A stretch of 34,269 bases of DNA from JAXMHB01 sp046346965 (lineage in GTDB: Bacteria; Pseudomonadota; Gammaproteobacteria; Xanthomonadales; SZUA-5), in contig JAXMHB010000028.1 of NCBI GenBank assembly GCA_046346965.1, forward strand, positions 1-34,269, in the 5' to 3' direction. Shown here one piece after another: positions 8,050 to 15,421 of the stretch (position 1 is the first letter of the stretch; the number at the start of each line of letters is the position of its first letter). The position numbers and the translations under genes were made by a program. The notes below the pieces were generated by a model. It searched no databases and was not told the DNA's origin. It saw only the letters and a program-made list of their open reading frames with translations.

Positions 8050-8685
8050 TCATCGCAGATAGGCCGGCAGGGCAATCCCGGGCGCCAAGTCCTCGGCAGC
8101 TTCCGGCGTCTGCGCCGTCAAGCGCAGCGGCACCACGCCTGCCCAAACCGGCAGCGCGAGGTCATCGGGATGATCCTTGGGGCCGCCGCTGCGGGTTTTC
8201 ACGCTGTACTGCTCGATCTGCACGGCCAGCAAGGTCGTGCCGGCCAGTTCACCCGGATCCGAAGGTCGGCTGTCGGCCGCCCGGCCTGGGATCAGCGCAT
8301 CCACCAGATGCGCCAGCGCCCGCGCCTTGAACACCGGATCGCTGACCAGCCGCGCCGTGCCCAGCACCACTGCGGAGCGATAGTTCGCCGAGTGGTTGAA
8401 ATGCGAACGCGCCAGCACCCAGCCGTCGAAATGAGTCACGGTGACGCAGCAGGGATGGCCTTCGGCGAGATGCCGCAACAGCCGACTGCTGACGCTGCCG
8501 TGCAGCAACAGCGTGTCATCGAGGCGCGCGTACAGCATCGGGATGACGAAGGGCTGCCCGTCCTGGACGAAGCCGACGTGCGCAATCTGTCCGGCGTCGA
8601 GCACCGCATCGACCGCCGCGCGTTCGTAGCTGCCGCGTTCGGGGTGGCGGCGGATGGTGGCTGAGTTGCGCGTGGGGTCTGACAT
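8050..8685 (-). CDS. PPOX-fold flavin-binding protein (NimA/Pyridox_ox_2-like)
   Basis: A 211-residue split-barrel FMN-binding protein. Family features are RRHPERGSYERAAVDAVLD, a strand run AHVGFVQDGQPFVIPMLY, LLHGSVSSRLLRHLAEG, CCVTVTHFDGWVLARS and NYRSAVVLGTARLV. Members are annotated as pyridoxamine-5'-phosphate-oxidase-related or nitroimidazole-reductase-like; the sequence does not decide a substrate, and it is not a bona fide PdxH. The ATG at 8685 has GGAG 10 nt upstream. It is divergent from a MocR-type regulator, an arrangement common for this pair, with a palindrome between them, so it is the likely target of that regulator. Confidence 0.86.
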   Translation of the reverse strand: MSDPTRNSATIRRHPERGSYERAAVDAVLDAGQIAHVGFVQDGQPFVIPMLYARLDDTLLLHGSVSSRLLRHLAEGHPCCVTVTHFDGWVLARSHFNHSANYRSAVVLGTARLVSDPVFKARALAHLVDALIPGRAADSRPSDPGELAGTTLLAVQIEQYSVKTRSGGPKDHPDDLALPVWAGVVPLRLTAQTPEAAEDLAPGIALPAYLR

Positions 8686-8723
8686 GGTGTGCTCCGGGCA
8701 AAGCCGCAGCATGGCGAGACCAA

Positions 8724-8742
8724 TGGCTCTACACTAGAGCCA
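8724..8742. promoter_or_regulatory. palindromic operator between PPOX gene and MocR
   Basis: A perfect inverted repeat with 8-bp arms TGGCTCTA and TAGAGCCA around CAC. It sits between the divergent PPOX-fold gene and the MocR gene. On the plus strand it contains TACACT (8730-8735), a good -10 for the regulator, so a bound protein would block transcription. A further GAGACCA half-site-like stretch lies at 8716-8722. Confidence 0.65.
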
Positions 8743-8786
8743 CTTTTTCTCCTTTTGATGGTGCCAATCTGGATCTGCATCTGGCC

Positions 8787-10202
8787 TTGGATGGCAGCGG
8801 CCCGCGCGTGCGCCAGCTCGAACGGGCGCTGCGACTGGCTATCGTCAATGGCCAACTGCAAGCGGGGCAGCGCCTGCCGGCGACCCGGCATCTCGCTCGC
8901 CATCTGGGCCTAGCGCGCAATACCGTGTTGACCGCCTTCGAGCAGCTCAGCGCCGAAGGCTGGATCCGTGGGCGAGTCGGGTCCGGCAGCTATGTGGCGC
9001 CGGTCGATGCGCTGCCGGCACACCGGCCGCTGCCGCCGCCGGTGCCGCCACGGTTATCGGCCTACGGCGCGCGTGCGCAGGCGCTGGCGCCGGTGCGGCC
9101 CGAATCGCCCGCGGCGCTGCGCTGGAATCTGGGCTACGGTACGCCGTCGGTGCCGCCGGCGATTCAGTCCGCCTGGCGGCGGTCGCTGGTACGCGCCGCC
9201 GACGACACCGCATTCGACTATCCGCCGGTGCAGGGATTGCTGGAATTGCGGCAGGCACTGGCGGGCTATCTGCATCGCCGCCGTGGCCTCGACGTGCAGC
9301 CCGAGGACCTGCTGATCGTCGGCGGCACCCAGCAAGGCATCGACCTGTGCGCACGCGTGCTGCTGGATCCCGGCGATCTGGCGCTCATCGAGGATCCGGC
9401 CTACCAGGGCCTGCGCCTCAGTTTCGCCGCCTGCGGCGCGCGGGTGGAAGGCGTGCCGACCGACGCCGATGGCCTCGACCCCGCCCATCTGCGCGGGAGC
9501 ACGGCGCGACTGGTGGCGGTGACGCCCAGCCACCAGTTCCCCACTGGTGCGCTCCTGAGCTTGAGCCGGCGACTGGCGCTGCTCGACTGGGCCAGCGCCC
9601 ACGACGCCTATGTGCTCGAAGACGACTACGACGGCGAGTTCCGCTACGGCGGCGCGCCGCTGGCGGCGTTGAAGTCGCTGGATCGCCAGCAGCGCGTGAT
9701 CTACCTCGGCAGCTTCTCGCGGGTGCTGTTCCCGGCCATCCGGCTCGGCTATCTGGTGCTGCCGCCTGCGCTGCGCGAGGCCTTCGGTGCGGCGCGCTGG
9801 CTGGCGGACCGCGGATCCCCGGCGATCGAACAGCGCGCACTGGCGGGGCTGATCGCCAATGGTCAGTTCGAGCGCCTGCTGCTGCGCAGCGCGCGGCGCC
9901 TGGATGAGCGCCGACGCGCGCTGTTGGCGGCCTTGAGCGCGCGTTTTGCCGGCCAGATCCAGATCAGCGGCGCCCATGCCGGCATGCATTTGTGCGTACG
10001 CTGGCCGGCGCTGCCGGCGGCCTGCGAGCCCACTGTGCTGGCTGCCGCCGCAGCGCTGGGGCTGACGCTCGGCGGCATCGCGCGTTACAGCGTACGGCCG
10101 CCGCCCTGCCTGAGCCTGCTGCTGGGCTATGCGCACCTGCCGCCGGCCGATCTGGCGCAGGCGGTCGATCGACTGGCGCTGGCGCTGGCGCGCGGCGCCT
10201 GA
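8787..10202 (+). CDS. MocR/GntR-type regulator with degenerate aminotransferase domain
   Basis: A 471-residue chimera of a winged-helix GntR DNA-binding domain (about residues 5-70, with AGQRLPATRHLARHLGLARNT) and a fold-type I aminotransferase domain (about 110-470). Aminotransferase landmarks are SHQFPTGALL and DDYDGEFRYGG, but the cofactor motif reads SFSRVLFPAIRLGY: Arg312 (codon CGG at 9720-9722) replaces the usual PLP-binding lysine, so a normal Schiff base cannot form. The start is problematic. The only standard in-frame start is TTG at 8787, without a ribosome site, while family-like sequence (NLDLHLALDGSG) begins upstream. An ATG at 8758 is out of frame by one base; in-frame CTG codons lie at 8769, 8775 and 8781. 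It probably controls the divergent flavin-binding gene. Confidence 0.85.
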   Translation: MDGSGPRVRQLERALRLAIVNGQLQAGQRLPATRHLARHLGLARNTVLTAFEQLSAEGWIRGRVGSGSYVAPVDALPAHRPLPPPVPPRLSAYGARAQALAPVRPESPAALRWNLGYGTPSVPPAIQSAWRRSLVRAADDTAFDYPPVQGLLELRQALAGYLHRRRGLDVQPEDLLIVGGTQQGIDLCARVLLDPGDLALIEDPAYQGLRLSFAACGARVEGVPTDADGLDPAHLRGSTARLVAVTPSHQFPTGALLSLSRRLALLDWASAHDAYVLEDDYDGEFRYGGAPLAALKSLDRQQRVIYLGSFSRVLFPAIRLGYLVLPPALREAFGAARWLADRGSPAIEQRALAGLIANGQFERLLLRSARRLDERRRALLAALSARFAGQIQISGAHAGMHLCVRWPALPAACEPTVLAAAAALGLTLGGIARYSVRPPPCLSLLLGYAHLPPADLAQAVDRLALALARGA

Positions 10203-10244
10203 ACAGGCGCGATTCGCCCGAAAAAGTCCAGCGCCGGCTGCGGC

Positions 10245-10250
10245 TATACT
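10245..10250 (+). promoter_or_regulatory. candidate -10 element for guaB
   Basis: TATACT lies 30 bp before the guaB ATG in the 78-bp gap after the MocR gene. It predicts a start near 10257 and a leader of about 24 nt. The matching -35 region is poor (AAAAGT at 17-bp spacing). No purine-repressor-like site was seen. Confidence 0.5.
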
Positions 10251-10280
10251 TTCGCGCCTCGCTCAGCTCAGGCATTCCCC

Positions 10281-11738
10281 ATGCGTATCGTGGCCGAGGC
10301 GCTCACCTTCGATGACGTCTCGTTGGTTCCGGCTTATTCCAACGTCCTCCCGCGCGATGTCGATCTGGCGACGCACTTCACGCGCGACCTGAAGCTCAAT
10401 ATCCCGATCGTCGCGGCGGCGATGGACACGGTGTCCGAGTCGAAGCTGGCGATCGCGATGGCGCAGATGGGCGGTCTGGCCATCATCCACAAGAACATGA
10501 GCATCGAGCAGCAGGTGGCGGAAGTCCGCACGGTCAAGAAGTTCGAGGCCGGCGTGATCCGCGACCCGATCACTGTGCATCCGAACGCCAGCGTCCGTGA
10601 CGTGATGCAACTGACCCGGCGCAACCAGATCTCCGGCGTGCCGGTGGTCGATGGCGCTGAACTGGTCGGCATCGTCACCAGCCGCGATCTGCGCTTTGAA
10701 ACGCGGCTGGATGTGCCGGTCAGCCAGATCATGACGCCGAAGCCGCGCCTGGTGACGGTGATGGAAGGCGCTACCGATGATGAGGTGATGGCGCTGCTGC
10801 ACCAGCACCGCATCGAGAAGGTGTTGGTGGTGAACGCCGACTTCCAGTTGCGCGGCATGATCACGGTGAAGGACATCCAGAAGGCGCGCGACAACCCGAA
10901 TGCCTGCAAGGACGCGCAAGAGCGCCTGCGGGTGGGCGCGGCGGTGGGCGTCGGCGGCGATACCGAGTTGCGCGTCGATGCGCTGGTCGACGCCGGCGTC
11001 GATGTGATCGTGGTCGACACCGCACACGGCCACTCGCAGGGCGTGATCGACCGCGTGCGCTGGGTCAAGTCGCGCTATCCGCGCCTGCAGGTGGTCGGCG
11101 GCAACATCACCACCGGCGAGGCCGCCAAGGCGCTGGTCGATGCCGGCGCCGATGGCGTCAAGGTCGGCGTCGGTCCCGGCTCGATCTGCACCACGCGCAT
11201 CGTCGCCGGCGTCGGCGTGCCGCAGATCACCGCGGTGTCGATGGTGGAAAAGGCGATCGGCCACACCGGTGCGGCGATCATCGCCGATGGTGGCATCCGC
11301 TACTCGGGAGATATCGCCAAGGCGCTGGTCGCCGGCGCCCATTGCGTGATGATCGGCGGCCTGTTCGCCGGTACCGAAGAAGCCCCCGGCGAGGTCGAGC
11401 TGTACCAGGGCCGCAGCTACAAGTCCTATCGCGGCATGGGCTCGCTGGGCGCCATGCAGCGCGGCTCCAAAGATCGCTACTTCCAGGACGAGTCGGACGC
11501 CGACAAGCTGGTGCCGGAGGGCATCGAGGGCCGCGTGCCCTACCGCGGTCCGCTGCGCAGCATCGTGCACCAGTTACTCGGCGGCGTACGCGCCTCGATG
11601 GGCTATGTCGGCTGCCCGACGGTGGCGGATATGCGCACCCAGCCCAGTTTCGTGCGCATCACCAATGCCGGCGTGCGCGAGAGCCATGTGCACGACGTGC
11701 AGATCACCAAAGAAGCGCCGAACTATCGGCTGGACTGA
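10281..11738 (+). CDS. guaB: inosine-5'-monophosphate dehydrogenase
   Basis: GuaB oxidises IMP to XMP with NAD, the committed step to GMP. The 485-residue protein has the normal bacterial layout: TIM-barrel halves flanking a pair of CBS domains (about residues 95-205). Landmarks are EALTFDDVSLVPAYS, AAMDTVSES, IIHKNMS, the catalytic loop GVGPGSICTTR with Cys303, the IIADGGIRYSGD phosphate-binding segment and YRGMGSLGAM. The ATG at 10281 matches the family N-terminus. It is followed 1 bp after its stop by a small membrane-protein gene and then guaA, all apparently one transcript. Confidence 0.97.
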   Translation: MRIVAEALTFDDVSLVPAYSNVLPRDVDLATHFTRDLKLNIPIVAAAMDTVSESKLAIAMAQMGGLAIIHKNMSIEQQVAEVRTVKKFEAGVIRDPITVHPNASVRDVMQLTRRNQISGVPVVDGAELVGIVTSRDLRFETRLDVPVSQIMTPKPRLVTVMEGATDDEVMALLHQHRIEKVLVVNADFQLRGMITVKDIQKARDNPNACKDAQERLRVGAAVGVGGDTELRVDALVDAGVDVIVVDTAHGHSQGVIDRVRWVKSRYPRLQVVGGNITTGEAAKALVDAGADGVKVGVGPGSICTTRIVAGVGVPQITAVSMVEKAIGHTGAAIIADGGIRYSGDIAKALVAGAHCVMIGGLFAGTEEAPGEVELYQGRSYKSYRGMGSLGAMQRGSKDRYFQDESDADKLVPEGIEGRVPYRGPLRSIVHQLLGGVRASMGYVGCPTVADMRTQPSFVRITNAGVRESHVHDVQITKEAPNYRLD

Positions 11739-11739
11739 G

Positions 11740-12246
11740 GTGGATCCCGCGCAAGGCACTGAACCGGCAGTCGAATCGGGGCCCTACGTGGCCGATGCCG
11801 AAGGCGTCTACACGCGCGCGCAGGGCAGTGAGCGCTGGTGGCTGGTGGGCGCCTGCATCGGCGGCCTGATCGCCATCGCGCTGCTGCCGTGGTCGCTGGA
11901 GGAGCGCATGCGCACCTCGATGGCGCTGATCGCCGGATGCGCCATCGGCAGCCTGCTCGGCCTGTATTGGCGCCGCCGGCGCCCGCTGCCGCTGGTGCTG
12001 CTGCGCGAGGGCACGCTGATGTGCTTCGCGCCCGGCATTGCGCCGCGCCTGCTGGCGCGCTTCCCCGCAGCTGCCGTCAGCAGCGTGGCGCTGTCGGCCG
12101 CCGATGGTGGCGTGCAGCTGGAATGGCTGTTCCGCGGCGGTGAACAAGGCCGCTTCACCCTCGGCAACGACGCCCGGCTGGGACTGCCGCTGGTGCACTT
12201 CCTCAGCTTTCACTTTGGCGACCGCTTCAAGGACCGACGCGCATGA
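11740..12246 (+). CDS. small two-helix membrane protein inside guaB-guaA
   Basis: A 168-residue protein starting at GTG 11740, one base after the guaB stop; its own stop overlaps the guaA start (ATGA). The N-terminus (1-30) is polar and acidic. Two hydrophobic segments follow: about 33-51 (WWLVGACIGGLIAIALLPW) and 59-77 (TSMALIAGCAIGSLLGLYW). An arginine-rich turn (RRRRP) then leads into a soluble, beta-rich C-terminal domain of some 90 residues. By the positive-inside rule the C-terminal domain should be cytoplasmic. No family was recognised. Tight coupling on both sides makes it a real gene in the guanine operon rather than a chance frame. Confidence 0.78.
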   Translation: MDPAQGTEPAVESGPYVADAEGVYTRAQGSERWWLVGACIGGLIAIALLPWSLEERMRTSMALIAGCAIGSLLGLYWRRRRPLPLVLLREGTLMCFAPGIAPRLLARFPAAAVSSVALSAADGGVQLEWLFRGGEQGRFTLGNDARLGLPLVHFLSFHFGDRFKDRRA

Positions 12247-13811
12247 CCGTCAACATTCACCAAGACCGCATTCTGATCCTCGATTTTGGCTCGCAGTACA
12301 CGCAGCTGATCGCCCGTCGCATCCGCGAAATCGGCGTCTACTGCGAGATCTGGGCCTGGGACCATGCGCCCGACGAGATCGCCGCCTTCGCTCCCAAGGG
12401 CATCATCCTGTCGGGCGGGCCAGAGTCGGTCACGGCAGCGGACTCGCCGCGTGCGCCGACGCAGGTGTACACGCTGGGCGTCCCGGTACTCGGCATCTGC
12501 TACGGCATGCAAACCATGGCGGCGCAACTGGGTGGTCAGGTCGAGGCCGGTCACGAGCGCGAGTTCGGCTATGCCGAGGTGCTGCCGATCGGCGCCTGCG
12601 AGCTGCTGGACGGTCTGGCCGGCGACAACGAGCGACCGACGCTGGACGTCTGGATGAGTCACGGCGATCGCGTCGACGCCGTGCCGCCCGGCTTTCGCAT
12701 CGCGGCGGCGACACAGAGCGTGCCGATCGTCGCCATGGTCGATCCGGAGCGGCGCTTCTACGGGCTGCAGTTCCATCCCGAAGTGACCCACACGCGCCAG
12801 GGCGAAGCGATTCTGCGGCGCTTCCTGACCCGCATCTGCGGCTGCGCCACGCTGTGGACGGCGGATCTGATCATCGACGACGCCGTCGCCCGCGTGCGTG
12901 CGAAGGTCGGCACCGATTGCGTGTTGCTGGGCCTGTCGGGCGGCGTCGATTCCTCGGTGGTAGCGGCGCTGCTGCACCGGGCAATTGGCGATCAACTGGT
13001 GTGCATCTTCGTCGACACCGGGCTGCTGCGTTACGCCGAAGGCGATCAGGTGATGGAGATGTTCGCCGGCCAGCGCCATCTGCAGGTGATCCGCGTCGAC
13101 GCGCGCGAGCGCTTCTACGCGGCATTGGCGGGCGAGTCCGACCCCGAGGCCAAGCGCAAGATCATCGGTCGTTTGTTCATCGAGGTGTTCGAGGAGCAGG
13201 CGGCGGCCCTCGGCGCCGTGCGCTGGCTCGCGCAGGGCACCATCTATCCCGACGTGATTGAGTCGGCCGGCTCGAAAACCGGCAAGGCGCACGTGATCAA
13301 ATCGCACCACAACGTCGGCGGCCTGCCCGAGCGCATGCGCATGGGCCTGGTGGAACCGCTGCGTGAACTGTTCAAGGACGAGGTGCGTCGTCTCGGCGTG
13401 GCATTGGGCTTGCCGCACGCGATGGTCTATCGCCATCCCTTCCCCGGCCCGGGGCTGGGCGTGCGCGTGCTGGGGGCAATCACTCCCGAGGCGGTCGACG
13501 TGCTGCAACGCGCCGACCATATCTACATCGAGGAACTGCGCGCCGCCGGCTGGTATGACAAGGTCAGCCAGGCCTTCGCCGTCTACCTGCCGGTGCGCAG
13601 CGTCGGGGTCGTCGGCGATGCCCGCGCGTACGAGCCGGTGATCGCGCTGCGCGCGGTAGAAACCATCGACTTCATGACCGCGCACTGGGCCCACCTGCCC
13701 TACGACTTCCTGGACCGGGTGGCGCGCCGCATCGTCAACGAAGTGCGCGGCATTTCGCGCGTGGTCTACGACATCTCCGGCAAACCACCCGCCACCATCG
13801 AGTGGGAGTGA
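12243..13811 (+). CDS. guaA: GMP synthase, glutamine-hydrolysing
   Basis: GuaA converts XMP to GMP with ATP and the ammonia from glutamine. The 522-residue protein has an N-terminal class I amidotransferase domain with nucleophile Cys86 (GICYGMQ) and the His-Glu pair in LQFHPEVTHT. It is followed by the ATP-pyrophosphatase domain with the P-loop LSGGVDSSVVAALL and a C-terminal dimerisation domain containing HPFPGPGLGVR and ending PPATIEWE, as expected. The ATG at 12243 overlaps the preceding stop by 4 bp. The gene ends 6 bp before the convergent M15 peptidase gene. Confidence 0.97.
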   Translation: MTVNIHQDRILILDFGSQYTQLIARRIREIGVYCEIWAWDHAPDEIAAFAPKGIILSGGPESVTAADSPRAPTQVYTLGVPVLGICYGMQTMAAQLGGQVEAGHEREFGYAEVLPIGACELLDGLAGDNERPTLDVWMSHGDRVDAVPPGFRIAAATQSVPIVAMVDPERRFYGLQFHPEVTHTRQGEAILRRFLTRICGCATLWTADLIIDDAVARVRAKVGTDCVLLGLSGGVDSSVVAALLHRAIGDQLVCIFVDTGLLRYAEGDQVMEMFAGQRHLQVIRVDARERFYAALAGESDPEAKRKIIGRLFIEVFEEQAAALGAVRWLAQGTIYPDVIESAGSKTGKAHVIKSHHNVGGLPERMRMGLVEPLRELFKDEVRRLGVALGLPHAMVYRHPFPGPGLGVRVLGAITPEAVDVLQRADHIYIEELRAAGWYDKVSQAFAVYLPVRSVGVVGDARAYEPVIALRAVETIDFMTAHWAHLPYDFLDRVARRIVNEVRGISRVVYDISGKPPATIEWE

Positions 13812-13817
13812 GCCGGC

Positions 13818-14486
13818 TCAGTCGCCCTGGTAGCACCAGTGCCAGGGCTCGTAGATGAAGCCGAGCGCATTGTTGCGCGGATAGCTGAGCGCAAATCCAA
13901 AGCGCCCGGCGTGCGCGCACAGCCAGTCATAAGCGGCGGAGAGCTCGAAGCTCTCGGTCAGTACCGGCGCGCCGGCGGTCGCGACATCCACGGCGCGACC
14001 GCTGTGGTGCTCGCTGAAGCCCGGCGGCGCATTGACCGCATACAGCGCCAGCGGATCGATCCCCGCGCGCAGTTTGCGGCCGATGATCCGCGCCTGATCG
14101 GCATAGCTGCGAAAGCTGGACACCAACTCCAGCGACACCCCATCGCGCGCCGCCGCCTCGCGCATGCGCTGCCAGGCGCGCGCGGCGGCAGGCACCAACC
14201 AGTGACGACGCCCGTAGCGATCGCGCTCGCTGCGGAGCAGGATCCGCGCCTCGGCGTAGGCCGGCAAGCCGCGCGCCCGCCCCACCGCCAACCACTGAGC
14301 GGCCTCCGGATAGCGGCGCAGCGTCGTCAGATCGACGGCGTCCGCCGGCCCCAGCGTGTCCAGATGGTCGAGCGCCCGGCCGATCTGGCTGAGGCTGCGC
14401 CCGCGCAGCACGCAGCCGGCGCTGGGCAAACGGGCAAGTCCGGCGCGCAGGGCGCGCAGCAAGCTCTGCCGTGCGCGCGACTGCAT
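13818..14486 (-). CDS. M15 family D-alanyl-D-alanine carboxypeptidase-like protein
   Basis: A 222-residue protein with the VanY/M15 zinc peptidase domain in its C-terminal half (about residues 100-222). The metal motif SEHHSGRAVDV provides the first His and the Asp, and EPWHWCY near the end provides the last His; FRSYADQARI is also typical. Such enzymes trim peptidoglycan stem peptides. The N-terminal 90 residues contain no clear signal peptide, although the start (SRARQSLLRALRAGLARL) is basic and helical, so export is uncertain. The gene begins 2 bp after the upstream propeller-like gene, making a three-gene unit with the transglutaminase. Confidence 0.85.
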   Translation of the reverse strand: MQSRARQSLLRALRAGLARLPSAGCVLRGRSLSQIGRALDHLDTLGPADAVDLTTLRRYPEAAQWLAVGRARGLPAYAEARILLRSERDRYGRRHWLVPAAARAWQRMREAAARDGVSLELVSSFRSYADQARIIGRKLRAGIDPLALYAVNAPPGFSEHHSGRAVDVATAGAPVLTESFELSAAYDWLCAHAGRFGFALSYPRNNALGFIYEPWHWCYQGD

Positions 14487-14488
14487 GC

Positions 14489-15421
14489 TCAGCGGCCGCT
14501 GGACTCAGGCAAGGGGCGGTAGCGATAGCGCAACAGCGGCACTGGCGCCTTTTCGCTGCCGATGTAGAGGTTCTGGCACTCGCTATCGAGTTCCATTGCC
14601 TCGGCCTGCGGCAACAGGCTGATCGGCGATCGCCCCGGTTGCTGGCCGGCCAGCGCCTCGCCCCAGGATTGACCGGGCCGGCGCTGGTAGCGATAGACGG
14701 CGTCGTAGGTCAGCACCAGCAGGCCGCGGCCGCTGCAATCCAGCTTCATCGCCGTGGTCTGCGAGCGATAGCGGCTGAGCGCGCCATCGCGGGCGATATC
14801 GCGTTCGCTGGGCTGCGGAATGCCATCCAGATCCAGGATCTTTTCCGGGACGACCGCGTTGTGCGGATGGTCAAAGGCGCTCAACGGCACCCGCAGCAGC
14901 ACCGGCGGCACGGTGCGTTTGGTCAGCAGCAGGATCTCCCCACGCGATGCATCCACCGTCACCGCCTCGACATCGTGCGGCGCGTCGGCGTAGCGCAGCG
15001 GCAACAGCAGCGGCCGTTCCAGCGTGCGTTGCGGCGCGTTCGGATCGGGTTCGTCGACCAGCAGCAGTCGCACATCATGGCGCGTGCCGGTGTTGTCGCC
15101 GGTGTCGGCAATCAGCAAGCGCTTGCGCTGGCGCCACTCGAAACTGGTGATGTCCTCCCAGTCGATGTTGTCCACGCCCGGCACTTCATAGCTGCGCAGC
15201 ACATGTCCGCGGCCGTCGATCAGCAGCAGGCGATTGCCGTTGCCGCCGTCATTGATCGCCCAGTAGCGATCGCGCGCGTAGCCCGAGCGCGCCAACCCGC
15301 TCAGCTCGCCGAGCCGCGCATCGGTCACGATCGCCGCGATCCCCGGACGCGAGATCGGACGCGGCGCGTCGGCGCTGACGCCTGCGCTCCAGAGCAACAA
15401 TGCCAGCAGCACCGACTTCAC
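14489..15421 (-). CDS. secreted propeller-like protein (esterase-like/phytase-like)
   Basis: A 310-residue protein with a short signal peptide (about 1-17, MKSVLLALLLWSAGVSA). Repeated beta-propeller-like blocks follow, including LSGLARSGYARDRYWAINDGGNGN, NIDWEDITSF, LLIADTGDN and PHDVEAVTVD. These blocks resemble the 'esterase-like activity of phytase' group and related uncharacterised secreted proteins; no enzyme activity can be assigned. The start is GTG at 15421, overlapping the transglutaminase stop by 4 bp (GTGA), so coupling is likely. The stop is 2 bp before the M15 peptidase start. Confidence 0.72.
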   Translation of the reverse strand: MKSVLLALLLWSAGVSADAPRPISRPGIAAIVTDARLGELSGLARSGYARDRYWAINDGGNGNRLLLIDGRGHVLRSYEVPGVDNIDWEDITSFEWRQRKRLLIADTGDNTGTRHDVRLLLVDEPDPNAPQRTLERPLLLPLRYADAPHDVEAVTVDASRGEILLLTKRTVPPVLLRVPLSAFDHPHNAVVPEKILDLDGIPQPSERDIARDGALSRYRSQTTAMKLDCSGRGLLVLTYDAVYRYQRRPGQSWGEALAGQQPGRSPISLLPQAEAMELDSECQNLYIGSEKAPVPLLRYRYRPLPESSGR

